64,000 nt of DNA from Antedon mediterranea (lineage: Eukaryota > Echinodermata > Crinoidea > Comatulida > Antedonidae), in the NCBI RefSeq assembly GCF_964355755.1, contig NC_092675.1:687001-751000 (forward strand), given 5' to 3'. Position numbers and translations under genes: made by a program. The notes under the pieces were generated by a model, which did no database searches, was not told where the DNA came from, and saw nothing but the letters and a program-made list of their open reading frames with translations. Below, one piece after another: positions 21,801 through 34,200 of this stretch. Within the stretch, counting starts at the first letter, position 1. Each line of letters begins with the position of its first letter.

Positions 21801-24800
21801 CGACTGGAAAACAGGCTTTAGTACTAGCCAGTACTTAAATAAGTTCACAGACAGCAAGTAAATATGCAATAGCTTACTAGGGCTTTCTTTTCATACTCTG
21901 CAAATATTTCTTTCACATTTGGATCCTTGTGTAACGGGTGCTCAACCAGTCTTTTCTCAAACGCTTCAACTTTCTGAAAGTTTAATCGAAAAGTTATTTA
22001 CTAGGCGTACCATTAATGGATAAAACATGCTTTTACCTAGCTAAGAAATTTAATTGATCAATAAAAACAGAACAATTAAACAATCATTAAATCAAACTGT
22101 CAATAAATCAATCACTGTATTATACACTTGATATTTCTTAATTCACATAATATAAAAGTAGTAAAGAGATATAGCTAGAGAAAAGAGAGAGTTAAGGTGG
22201 TGGCGAGTTATGGGTGGAAACAATCAAAACAGTAATCAAGGTATATAGAGGTTTGTTGGGTGGGTACTATGTTGAAATGTGAGGAGCTTCAGGCTGGGTT
22301 GAGACTTTGACGCTGGGTGTCCTGCCCACCTAAAAAAAAAACAATTACATAAATAAAATAATAAGTTGTGACAGAAAGAAAAATAATTTGTGTTACCTCT
22401 ACAAGTTTCTTCAGTCCACTGTCCTTAATTCCCATGTCATCAATTGGGTCTAAAAGTGGTAAACCATCTGGAAACCTTCTTATTACCTCCTGCGAAAACA
22501 AAACAAAACATTTAAAGTAGCACAATAATTCCTAAGTAAATAATTAGTTGAATACTAGTAGAAGATTACTTTGTTTTTCTGATCTGTATGGCTATATGTC
22601 TGGCTTCCATGAATTTTTAACTACCTGATACGTTAGACCAAGAACTACAATGTGTTTTTGCTAGTAAACATTTTTTATTGAGAACATAGTTTTATGCCTT
22701 AAAACTGATTAATCTGAATCTGAATTACCTGTATAGATTTTCCAACACTCTGTCTATTGTCTGTAGGTCTTAGATCCTTTGGTATATACAACCGGACACT
22801 ACTCATTTTAGTTATTAAATGCAGCATAATGGGAACAACCTAAATAACACAAATAATAATATACAATAACCCATTACTTAATGAAACTTAAGTGTGTGTT
22901 GAATTTCTCTGTCCTCTGCCGTACCGAAATCAGAGTTACGATATTCGTGTGAAATTCCTATGTAATGCATATATCAAATTCAAATAGGCCTAAAATAGCC
23001 TACATAATACAAATTGTATGAGTATCTTAGCTACAGCATACATTATAAATAATCTGTAGAATTGCAATATATATATATGAACAATACCATAAAAGCCCCA
23101 GTGGTCTAATGGTTAGGACATCTGCATATCAAGCAGGCGGTTCGAGTTCGAGTCTCGGTTGGGGCGACTTTTTCTCATTCTCAAAGATTTCCTCATCTTT
23201 ATCGTTTCAAATTAATTAAACAAATTTCAGTATTTTCACCGAGCGGTTTAGAATTAATGTTCTTTGCCTGATTTGTTTATATATAAGTTACAATTTCAAA
23301 ATGGTACACTAAAGACTGTTTCATGAAGGAGATAAAATTATCAGAGGCTAGGCTCTGAGAAAAATATATGAAGTATAATTCACTGTTTGATTTGTGAAAA
23401 CATCCACAAGAATACAAACATATGTTTTTATTTATTGAACTTCATATCATAATGTGACAACATTAATCTACACTCACAGTCATTTCGCCTCTTTCACCTT
23501 CCGCAGGAGGTCTAGCAGACTCTGTGACGGCATTCTTGATGCTCTCTTTCGATACATTCAGGAGCACCTCACCAACATATAGTGGAGAGTCATCTGTTGG
23601 ATTTGCCATCTTCTGGTTTGCTTTTTTCCTAAAATTAATGATGACGCCCCAACCAAAGTCATCATTAGCATTTTTTACCTGTTAAAAGAAAACATTTTTC
23701 AAAAGAATAAATATGGGACACAGAATGGAGTATCATAAAAATTAACATTGTAATTAGCATGTATATGAGTACTTATTAAAACACTTAACTCCTATTAAGG
23801 GGACATTTTCAGGACCCAAAAGGGTGTCCCTTTAATAGGCATGCCAAGCTGAATGTATCTTGTTCCTCATTAAGTTCAAAGGAAAGTCTTCCTAATAAGG
23901 GTGTCCCCTGAATAGTCTTAAAGGAGTGGTTATGTATTACGAACATTGTCACTCACATGAACAAGCCTACCAGGCTGCATAAATGGAAGACAATTCTTTG
24001 GCTTGGTTAACACTGCCTGTATCTCAATTCTTAACCTTTCCAGTTGTTGGCGTATCTTATAATATGTCTCAACATTCTCCTCATCTTCTATACTCCTGCT
24101 GTTGTAGTCCTTTTCAAGTTGTTTCAATTCTAATTTCAATAATAAGAGAACATGGTTGATATTCTATAAAGCGGAAGATGTTATTTAACTATTTTTATTA
24201 TTTATTTATGCTTGGTGACCTCTTTAGTCAATAACTGGTTCGTTATTATCAGTGGCTGTGAGTGACAGTGGCTGTGAGTGACAGTAGCTGTGTGTGTACT
24301 AGTACACTGGGGTAACCACTTACTAGTCTCAAAAGATGTACTAGTTTCTTTAAAGTGCACATGAGCTAGTTGTGTGCACTGGACCTACGGTTTATAGTCC
24401 TTATCCAAGAAGACTTGTTGTACCACCAGAACCATGGAGCAAGTGAGCCTCGATGTTATTGTTAGTAATTATGGCCCCACCGCTCGGCCACTCACTCACT
24501 TTGAACGTGACTTACTATCTATGAGTTGTGGTATTGCAATGTAGTTCTGGAATTGGTAAAATGATTTCTCCAACATGTATTCTGGATTGATCTCTTCGAC
24601 TCGTAATAAATTTAACACCATGTTGTATGTCAAATGAAATGCACTGTTTAAAGGATCGGGTAATCCCTGAAAAATCAATCAACAAAAACGGTAATCATTT
24701 CTGAAAACAAAGTATCAGTTATTAAAATAAATACAATAGCGTAGTTATGTTACAAAAGGAGTTTAAAAAATAGTCTTAAGCTCTGTCTACACTATCAAAC

Positions 24801-27800
24801 TTTATGTGAAAAAAACAAATGTCATGTGCCCATATATGGACAAGATGACATCAATATATGACAAGATGACATCACACTTTTCTATCAAACTGGTTTGATA
24901 GTGTAGACAGAGCTTTAAGTCATGTGGTATCAATGGGCTTGAGCTTATCCCTAGCTTCTGTAGCATGAAGCAGACAAGAGAGTATCCTTTTACCTTGGAA
25001 ACATAAAAAAGTAACGTGGTATAATGAATTGAATGTCATAATGTATAAGAATTCATATCCAAATTGAATAAATTTAAAGGTTTCATACCTGTACAATATT
25101 CTTGCCAACACTTGGACTCATCTTCTCATCCACCATAAGAATAACAATACCACGATCATCCAAGCCTCTTCTTCCTGCACGACCACTCATTTGAATATAC
25201 TCACCTGATGTAAGCTTTTAGAAAAAGGTGCAAACAAATTAATAAAATGAAAGTCTAACTCTCTCTACCAACATTAAGGCGAGTCCCGTGTTCATTCTGA
25301 ATGTAGGGAAGGAGGTCATTTTACCAAGCTTCTGCATTATGTGGTAGGGTGGCCAGTTCCTTTCCATGCTACCTTATCCTCACTAGTATTTTCAAACAAG
25401 TACTCAGTGAGTGGATTGTACTACTACTACTACTGTATGTACACATGCTTGGTCTGGTCAGCAACAGTAACTTATTCTTACTACTTTGGAACTTTTACAA
25501 AAGGTTTTAAAAAACACTAACCCATCTAAACATTTTGCCATCAAATTTCCTAGCATTGGTGAAAACTACTGTCCTTGCTGGCATGTTCAACCCCATTGCA
25601 AATGTCTCTGTCGCAAACAAAGCTTTCAAAAGTCCCTCAGAGAAAAGGATCTCAATTACTTCTTTTAGCAGGGGGAGTAATCCTGAATGATGGATTCCAA
25701 TTCCTCTTTTTAACAGAGGGAGTAAATTTTCAACCTGCAAGTAAATTATAAATAAAATCAAGTTCCTTATTACTTACTGGTTAAAAAAAACAACAAAAAA
25801 TAGGAGTAGGATGATAAACCATGTGCAGTAAAAAACCAATATTATCAAATCAGGAAGTAAAAGAATTCACATAAAACAGAACAGAAATTCATCTATTTCT
25901 GCTACCCTGTACAATGTCAGTGTTCCCATATATGGACATGATGTCATTTCGATACCATATTTGGGAATTTCACTACCATATTTGGGTACATCACACTTTT
26001 TGTCAAACTAGTTTGATAGTGTAGACAGAGCTTTAGACTCAGGAATATAAACTTCCTACAGCCATACTGATGTTTTCTTACTTGCGGAAGTGTTTTATCT
26101 TCGTCTGAGAGGGCATCAGTGGCATTATCAAAGACTTCTTGAACAAGCTTCTTCTCTTCTGGAGTGTTGAAGTCTAACTTAGCAAGAGTGAGGGCGTACA
26201 CCTCACACTCTTTCTTACTAAAACTAAAGATTATCACTGGCTGAAAACTCTTCTCCATTATCATCTTTACAATCTTATAAATATTAGATGGGCCTGAAAT
26301 TAACAAATTAATTAATCGATGGTAACTAACAAATTCCTTTAAAACAAGCAAAGAGAGTATTTAAGAGCAATTTTAGTTTTTAAAGTATTTTTTTGTATAT
26401 ATTTTGATTTAATTTTAAAACTGGACCTCACGGGAGACAAGTACTTATGTATTGAATGAATTTCCCAGAATAAAGAAAGATATGAAGAAAAAAAAAGAAA
26501 ACCTACAGCTCCACAAATACTATACCTTTCGTTCCTCCTTTCCTTCCTCTATTTGACATATCCCCCTTAGAAGCATCTCCTGCGTCTCTTAGCACTGACA
26601 TTGCTGTGTTGAAATTATTTTGACGAAAATCACCCTAAAATAATAAACATAGTTGACAATTTCTTTAAAAAAATCAATATTATTATGGAACACATACAAT
26701 AACATAAATAGCTATAAATTGTCCTACCTTTTCATCAACAACAAGGTGGAGGCCATCTCCACCAGCGGGAAAGATGTAGTGCTGTAGAGGAACTGGTCTA
26801 TAATCTGTATACACAACATGACACGGCTAGGGGAAAAAATCAATAGTTACATGAAATTCTTTTTTGTGTATTTAAAAAAAAATAAAAATTGGCAATACTG
26901 ACATTAGATGTAAAAAAAAATTATGTTCCACAAAATAAACTCACTCAAAATTGTATTTAAAATCTTAGAGTCTCCCTTTATTTAGTCGGTTTATGTATGT
27001 ATCTTTTTAATCGGAATTGCTGACAACCGACATTTCTTTGTTTTTTAACGAAGACAAATGAAGTTTCTTATATCTTGTAACTTTTTCAGTAATTGGAAAT
27101 TCAATTTTTTAGTTGAAATTACATGCATGAGTAAATTTTCTATAGCTCCCTAAGTTCGTAATTATTTGTTTTACAGTATGTGAACTGACTTGTTTGTGAA
27201 GATGACAAATCCATTCTGCAAACTGCCTTGCATTTGGTATCGTAGCTGACAGGAACACATAATGAACATTATCCGGCAATAAGATAATTGTTTCTTCCCA
27301 TACAACACCTCTCTCTACATAAACCAAAACAAAATTAATGAATATTGTAATGTTTTATTACTTATTTTCGTATAAAAAGCTGTGAACTATACTAAAACCA
27401 ACCTTTATCTCGCATGTAGTGAATTTCATCAAAAATTACCCAGCCGACCTCTCGCATAATTTCTGATCCTCTGTACAACATACTTCGAAGAATCTTGAAA
27501 AGTAAACAACCAAATTGTGAATGGAAATGTTGTTACCAACATTTATTTTATAGAAACTTCTATTTTTTTTTAGAAACTATTACTCTATACTGATGGGAAA
27601 TAACTAATTACATTATTTTTATGAAATTAGAGAATGCCTTTGTGGCACAAAGTTTTGCTAACACCATTAAGCTCTGTCTACAATATCAAACTAGTTTGAC
27701 AAAAAATGTGTGATGTACCCAAATATTGTAGTGATATGACATCATCATGTCCATGTACGAGCACATCACATTTTTTTTCATATAAAGTTTGATAGTGTAG

Positions 27801-30604
27801 ATAGAGCTTTATAGTATGATTGTTACATTATACATATGATTGTTCTTACACTATATACTCACTCACCTCTGTCGTCATAATAAGGCAACTAGCAGTTGGA
27901 TTGATTGTTACGTCACCAGTCATCAAGCCTACATCTTGAAACTCCTCAAACATCTCACGATACTTTTGGTTGCTGAGCGCTTTGATTGGCGTTGTGTAGA
28001 TGACACGCTGTTTGTCTCGAAGGGACATCGCTATTGCATATCTAAAAATAGCAACAATGAGGAGCATGAATAATCTCGCTTGACAACAGATAAACAAATT
28101 CGTGATCGATGTGAAAGCATGCTCATCATTCGCGATATTTCTCTCAGGGCGTCGGAACAAATATAAGCACGATGTGAAAGTAGGTTTTAAAGTTTAAAAA
28201 AAGAACAATTTTTGTCTAGAAATTGAGAGATTTGTTTGTTATGAAAATTTTGTTTTGGTTTTTATATATTTAGACAAATTGCCAAGGATAACCATAGGCG
28301 AATTCATTCACTATCCTTCTTAAAGGTGGCAATCCTGTTCACAAGACAAACATTATACACAAGATGCTATACATAAAGAAAGTCCCATTCCAAGTCTTTG
28401 GGAGTGGAGTTTTAGTTTTTCATTAGAAAAAATCCTGACATATAACAAGACCCTTGGATTGGTAGCCAAGCATCATAACCACCAAGCCACAACTCCACTC
28501 CTACAGTACATGTTTACTATAGCATGCATACATCCATACAATTTGTCCTGGGAAAGTTTTTAAACTATATTTTGGTTACAGGTAAATGTGCTCTTTAGTT
28601 TTTTTTCTTACTCTGCTACCACTGTTTTGCCTGCTGATGTGTGAGCAGACACCAGTACTGATTGGTTGTTCTCCAGACATTTCAGTGCTTCCTTCTGAAA
28701 CGGATCTAAGATAAAAGGATATTCCTGCAAGAAAGAAAGAAATTAAAATCATTGTTTTGATATAATATGCACTGTAACACTAAAATGCACTAATAAATTT
28801 TCTCACATACACCCTGATTCAGGGGACACTTTCCATGTCCATGAAAAGCAATGTATGTTTCACACTAAAGCTCTGTCTACACTATCAAACTTTATGCGAC
28901 AAAAATGTGATGTGCCCATATGAACATGATGACATATCACTACCATATTTGGGCACATCACACTTTTTTGTAAAACTAGTTTGATAGTGTAGACATTACG
29001 TTAGGCTACCTCTAATTTAGGGAATGCTCTATTAAGGGCAAAATCGTTTATACCTTAGCAGGTTTAGAGCCATCCGGCATTGGCTTCAACTCCTCATATT
29101 GCTCATCTGTAGGTACAGCTACTTCATGTGTACAACCTGAAATAGTGCCTTCAACAGGATGTACAGACACCTTTGGTAAAATTGACTCTAGGCTGTAAAC
29201 AAATTAACAGTGTAATTAACGAATACCCAGGTATACATTTTTTTTTTTAAAGTCAGTCAATTCCAAATTGTTATTTATCCTACAGCAAATCTGCTGGGCA
29301 TAGCTGTAGTTTTCATTGAGAAGTAGTTTTTTTTAATTCGATTTAGCATTTAATATTTAGCTTTATTAAAATTATTTTATTTCATATACAACATTTATTG
29401 TCATGCCTGGACAAAGATGTCTTTACTTTGTATATATAAACCCATTACATTTTTACTGAAACTATTATTATCTATTACTCAAATAATTTAAAAAAAGAAA
29501 ACATGATTATTATTTATTAAGCATTTTAAATAGTTGCATAATAATAACATTTATTTAAAATAGTAACATATGCACCTTAAATCATCCTCTGTAAGTCCAA
29601 CTCGGACTCGCTTACTAAATTCTTCACTTTCTTCAGTATCTGATAGGGGGCGCTTTTCTGCAACACCTGTAGTGATGGTGGCCTCAGAAAAGCTATTAAG
29701 GGGAAAGTAAACAAAAAAGCACATAGCATAAAAAATTGACTAGATGTACCATACATCAATAAACAGACGTCTATTACTTAGTAATTACTGACATACACTG
29801 TGACAGTACAAAGATAGGCTGTAGATTCTAGTTACTTTACAAACAAAGACTAGTTAAAATAACAATTGTTTGAAACAAAAAAGGCCTAGTATTAATAATC
29901 AAATATTTAATATATAATTAATTCAAAATTAAATATTGTATGAAATTGAATGCAAACTTGTTTGTAAAACTAAAAGTGCAGTGAATTTATAACAGGTTTA
30001 GTCTGGAAAAAAAACCCATCAACTTAGCAAGGTCCTAAATTGTTTTTTGACCTAGGACTAGCCTAAGTAGACTAGAAGAATTTATCAATAAATAACATCA
30101 AAAAATATTATTACTCTGAGTTACTGTATAATTATTATTAATTAGGCTAATAAGTAATATAATACAGTTCTGTTTTTGTGATTATTATATAATCCTTCTT
30201 TTAGGTATTTCCAGTACTAGCTAGACATATTAAATGTAATGTGGACGTCCTAGGCCTACTAGGCAAATCAGTAACATAAGTTTTAATGCAAATCCTGGCC
30301 AACAGCTAGCCTCAGTTCCAGGCTAGGTTTAGGCGGTGATGAATAGCTTCTTCACTGGGGAAACGGACAGGTTGGGGTGGATCGGCCGACGTGCACACGT
30401 CACACACATTGCAAAAGCAATAGGGCCTAGCTTTTAGTCGTTAATTATAAACGTCCTAAAACATTTGGACAGTTAATAAATCACATAATTTACAAACCTA
30501 TCCATGTCTGAAGTCCCTGGCAGATCGTCATCTTGCTTTTCAATCCCCTTGGACTCCACCGGTTCGTCAAAAACACTAAAAAGATCGTCACCGAACTCGG
30601 CCAT
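18814..30604 (-). CDS. MTREX: MTREX/MTR4 exosome RNA helicase, complete
   Basis: A nuclear 3'-5' DExH-box helicase (SKIV2L2) that feeds RNA to the exosome in TRAMP, NEXT and PAXT complexes. Twenty-two in-frame exons, minus strand: 30498-30604, 29576-29692, 29054-29192, 28612-28724, 27867-28041, 27403-27493, 27190-27314, 26728-26826, 26526-26634, 26082-26293, 25522-25734, 25089-25214, 24516-24666, 23957-24129, 23478-23678, 22729-22839, 22397-22489, 21878-21973, 21367-21530, 20301-20463, 19554-19716, 18814-18971. They total 3,099 nt (1,032 aa); the human protein is about 1,042. In order: N-terminal [11 protein letters not shown], Walker [14 protein letters not shown] box, SATIPN, motif [16 protein letters not shown], arch/KOW region (FGWGVI) and the conserved C-terminus [10 protein letters not shown]. 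No key motif is missing. Start chosen by match to the conserved N-terminus. Confidence 0.97.
19222..19345. repeat. Dispersed repeat with TTGTAATGCAAAAGATAGGA
   Basis: This intronic sequence shares CAATTTGTAATGCAAAAGAT and a following GGGCCCC/ATTTCAA region with 40228-40380. A weaker relative lies at 19795-19870. It is a dispersed family with no coding capacity seen. Confidence 0.6.
20223..20264. repeat. 14-bp tandem repeat, 3 copies
   Basis: CAACACTAGCCCTT three times in a row, about 35 bp from the donor side of MTREX exon 20. Confidence 0.9.
21713..21820. mobile_element. Short MITE, AAGCCTGTTTTCCAGT ends
   Basis: Inverted ends AAGCCTGTTTTCCAGT and ACTGGAAAACAGGCTT are flanked by TA on both sides. 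It is about 106 bp long and lies in an MTREX intron. A related left end without a matching right end starts at 33239. Confidence 0.82.
23095..23166 (+). tRNA. tRNA with anticodon ATC, antisense in an MTREX intron
   Basis: A complete cloverleaf: acceptor GCCCCAG/TTGGGGC, D stem GTCT/GGAC, anticodon stem TCTGC/GCAGG, loop ATATCAA, T stem TCGAG/CTCGG with loop TTCGAGT, discriminator G, then TTTTT terminator. The anticodon at 23128-23130 is ATC, formally Asp (GAT). Animal tRNA-Asp genes normally have GTC, and the body looks closer to tRNA-Glu or Asp types. All stems pair, with a few G-T pairs, so it may be expressed, but isotype and function are uncertain. Confidence 0.75.
23785..23925. repeat. 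Dispersed repeat with AAGGGGACA / GGTGTCCC words
   Basis: CTATTAAGGGGACATTTTCA with partly inverted GGTGTCCCTTTAATAG and GGGTGTCCCCTGAATAG. The same type of sequence is at 46985-47120 and in a short piece near 28811. It is probably a decayed inverted-repeat transposon in an MTREX intron. Confidence 0.5.
24778..24915. mobile_element. MITE, ACTATCAAAC family
   Basis: Both TIRs are present: AAGCTCTGTCTACACTATCA on the left, GATAGTGTAGACAGAGCTT on the right. It lies in the MTREX intron between exons 12 and 13. Confidence 0.93.
25909..26034. mobile_element. MITE, ACTATCAAAC family, left end decayed
   Basis: The right TIR (CTAGTTTGATAGTGTAGACA then GAGCTTTA) and the central CCATATTTGGGTACATCACA are clear; the left end is diverged. 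It lies in the MTREX intron next to exon 10. Confidence 0.85.
27669..27811. mobile_element. MITE, ACTATCAAAC family
   Basis: TIRs AAGCTCTGTCTACAATATCA and GATAGTGTAGATAGAGCTT bound the element. It is in an MTREX intron between exons 5 and 6. Confidence 0.92.
28385..28503 (-). repeat. tRNA-derived SINE fragment
   Basis: On the minus strand: GTGGCTTGGTGGTTATGATG (A-box-like), then CTTGGCTACCAATCCAAGGG and a tail ending AACTCCACTCCCAAAG. Layout and tail match 53468-53592, so the two are copies of one SINE family. Confidence 0.65.
28867..28995. mobile_element. MITE, ACTATCAAAC family
   Basis: Left end AAGCTCTGTCTACACTATCA; right end CTAGTTTGATAGTGTAGACA, slightly truncated. It lies in an MTREX intron between exons 3 and 4. 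Confidence 0.9.
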
Positions 30605-31297
30605 GCTTGTTAGTTTTTTGTCGTGTGCTATTAATACGGCCGCCGTGTGTACTGTCCAGCAAAGAATTTTATACCAGTCATTGTCTCACTCTCTTTCTTA
30701 TATTTCATTTTTTTTCCATTCCATATATTATTATAAAAGGTCCTTAATGAAAAAGTAATATATTAAATATGAAATTAGATTTTAAAAAGATATGCCCTGT
30801 TATGGGATGCATAATTACTTCCATTTTAATATTTTAATATCTAGATCTTATGCTCTAGAACCAATAAGCTGAAAGAAATTGTAAACAGAACACATTAAAA
30901 TACAAATCTTTAATATAGAATAACCTTTTTTACATAATTAGCGCCACCTCTTAAAATAAAAAAGGTGGCAAAAAAACAATTTACATTAGCGCCACCACTA
31001 GACAAAAAGTTGGCAATATTCTACATAATATAGTCGCCTTGTGTTTTTTAGTAACAGCTGAAATGATTCAGCTGTAATGTGTAGGAGGAAAAATTTACGT
31101 ATCCAGGCCATTTCTGTCATTAATAAGTACGTCAAGGTTGTCATAACGATTGCCGGAATTTATTTCAAATTACACAACATTATAAATATTAAAATCACAA
31201 GTGGAAACTTTATTATTGTGGCTCTGTATAGGACAACGAAATTGATAAAAGTCTCTTCAGAGACAATAAAATATTGTGAAATTATTGAGCGGAGAGA
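30605..31297. promoter_or_regulatory. Shared head-to-head promoter region
   Basis: MTREX (minus) and the receptor-like gene (plus) start 693 bp apart and point away from each other, so both promoters must lie here. No TATA box is obvious at either start. TTAGCGCCACC-like words occur twice (30940-30955 and 30985-31002). A bidirectional promoter is plausible but inferred from spacing only. Confidence 0.55.
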
Positions 31298-34200
31298 ATG
31301 GACTCAATCAGAAGATATGTCGTGATGTCCGTTTTGTTAGTCGTTTTATGTATTTTCACATCGGCAAAACAATGTGGGTAAGTAAATTCCACCTTTTTCG
31401 GTTGCACTTAGGAAAAATATTAATGTGGATACTAGAATGCGTTCATGGCTTATTATTTTCATTTATTTTTTTGTATCGAATGTACAGTATATTTATTTTT
31501 TTATGCATATTGTAAATTGTTTTGTATTTTTTTTATCTGTAATGTAACTTTTTATTATATGTACTACAATAATTTCAGACTTGTTCTGCTTTTTGTAATG
31601 TTTTTATTTACCGGAATAAAAAAAAAAAAGAATGATAACTTATTCTAAGAATGAAAACACTAGATGATGACGATGGCAATGTCTCTCATCTCTAAACATG
31701 TTGCCCGGTTGTTGTCCTGTTATATTGTGCACCCATGTAATGAATACACTAGATGACGACGATGGCAATGTCTCTCATCTCTAAACATGTTGCCTGGTTG
31801 TTGTCCTGTTATATTTTGTGTACCCATTTAATATTGTTGTGATTTTATTACTCGTGTTGTCAGTCAGTCCTCTTCCAAACATCCTAAAGTAAAACGAAAA
31901 TGTAACAATATGACGATCTCGATCAACGAAGACATTGAATGTCAAATTAAGATGGCAACCGATACACCGGTTCATAGGCAAATCTAAAGCTCTGTCTCAC
32001 TATCAAACTTTATGTGACAACAAATGTACTTTTCCCAAATACCGGCACATGATCATGTCATATCACTACCATATTTGGGTATATCATTACCATATTGGGC
32101 AAATTACACTGATTTTGTCAATCTAGTTTGATAGTGTAGACAGAGCTTAAAGATGGTTTAGGCCTAATGATATCGCGAACGAATCAACCAAACCGATTTT
32201 ATATATAAACTTATTTTTTCCTCAGAAACATGTCATGTGATTGGAATGCTGATGATGAATGTTATTTGTTCTACACCTATAGAGGATCGTGGTACTACCA
32301 GTCAAAATACAAGGTTCAACGAGGCTTCGGTATTAATTATTCATATCATAAGCTATAGTAAAAAAAAAACCTTCTTTAGGATACCCATACCGGTGGTAGG
32401 GCCTGGGACACTTTGTTGGGTCCCGAAGGTGTCCTCTTGGTTCTAGCAATTTGTCTGTACATTGCTTTCTAATCTAACAAGTTTTCCTTTGTTGTATATA
32501 GTGATTGATAATACAAAATGTTATATTGCATTCTATAGGCCTAATGGGAACCAATATATAGTCGTAGAGACTAAACCCAATTACGAGCCTAGATTTAATG
32601 AATTACGAATATACTATTAGTCAATAAACTTCTAAATTTGTTGTTTGTAATCATCTTGCGAACGAAACATTGACGTTATTGTATAGATGAATTACCTTAT
32701 TCTCTCAGTGCTCTATGCAAAGGTTACAGAGAGCTTATTCGAGTCTTATTCGAGTCTTATTCGAGTCTTATTAACACATCACTAAACTTTTGTCAATATC
32801 TTCGAAAAAACTTACTTCAAGGATAAGAGTGGGTAAAATTTGTGATGCAATTAAAACTGTTCATTTCCTATTGCAAAATACATTAATTCTCAGGAAATGT
32901 GGTGTGGAGGCCCTATACTATCTATGCCCCTACTTGAACAGAAGAAGACATTATGTACGTGCATGAGTGTGAATGTTATTATATTTCTAATTATGATATA
33001 TAATTATTACTTCCGTGATCGTCAATCGTGATAACATACTACAAGGTTGTGTAATTGTCACATGTGGCAAAAAATGCACGTCAGAACCCCATACTTATTG
33101 GATACAAGTATAATAAATAAATTACTTAAAAAACAAATTCCTTCGGAGTAAAAACATTGAAAAGCATTCATTTTAAACTTTAACTTAAACGTTGCGGTCG
33201 CTTCAACGTAAACATTGTGGTCGCTTCAACGTAAAAATTAAAGCCTGTTTTCCGGTCGACGTTAGTCGACGCTATCGTTAACAATAATGTTTAATTTACT
33301 ACATTGCGGTGGCCTCCAGCGTGACGTTACGGCTGCGTTGGCAGGAACGTTGATGTAACGGTAGGCCTACCGGTGCTGACAGTCATGAAACGATGTTAGG
33401 CCTACCGTATTATTACTGATGTAACTTTCTGCACCAAAAACTATATACTATATAATTTAGAAAGTTAAATCACTCACTATGGAAGAATGCGTACCTGAGC
33501 AACTTCTCTGTTTTTATTGAAGTTGACTTAGTAATGCTATTAATAACGCATTGCCAAATTCGTATGATGGTTAGTTTCCAGACTTCACGGTCGCAAAATA
33601 GATTTAGTTACTCAGGTGTGGGTCTATGTCTCAAAAGCATTACGATTTTTAGTGGTTTCCTGTCTCTCATAATAAACACTGCCTTGAGCAAGTTACGTTT
33701 CATGAGCAGGAGTACCATGCACAGAAAGACACAACACCCATCATCTGAGGATTAGCAGGTAACCACATATTAACGTGATTTTCAATTCATGGTTTCGATC
33801 CTTGTTCACTTGTTTTATTTAATACAAGACTTCCTATTTTGTTTTGCCGGGGGCCTTCTCTCAGTTGGATTTGAATTGTTATAGCATACATATTGTAGAT
33901 ATTAGCTTCGCGTACATGCGTGCACGTATAGGCATAGTTCGGTTATTGGTCCCACTAAGTAAGCGTCACACAAAAACTTAAGTTAGACAATTACTAATGT
34001 GAAACAAACTTTATTGTAGGCCTAGACTAAAACTTAAAGTTATACTTTATAATACTGTTTAGGCCTAATCAAATCAGTAACATCATTTACACTCTGTGGT
34101 TTTCAATACACACATTAGTATTCCAAATGTCCGATTCCACATGCAGCAACATACTATACATTAAACAAATTAAGATAAAAGAACATTTTTATATTTATTT

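Noticed and set aside
33534-33755. 73-codon plus frame in intron 2 of the receptor-like gene
   Set aside because: No splice sites in frame with the flanking exons and no recognisable domain.
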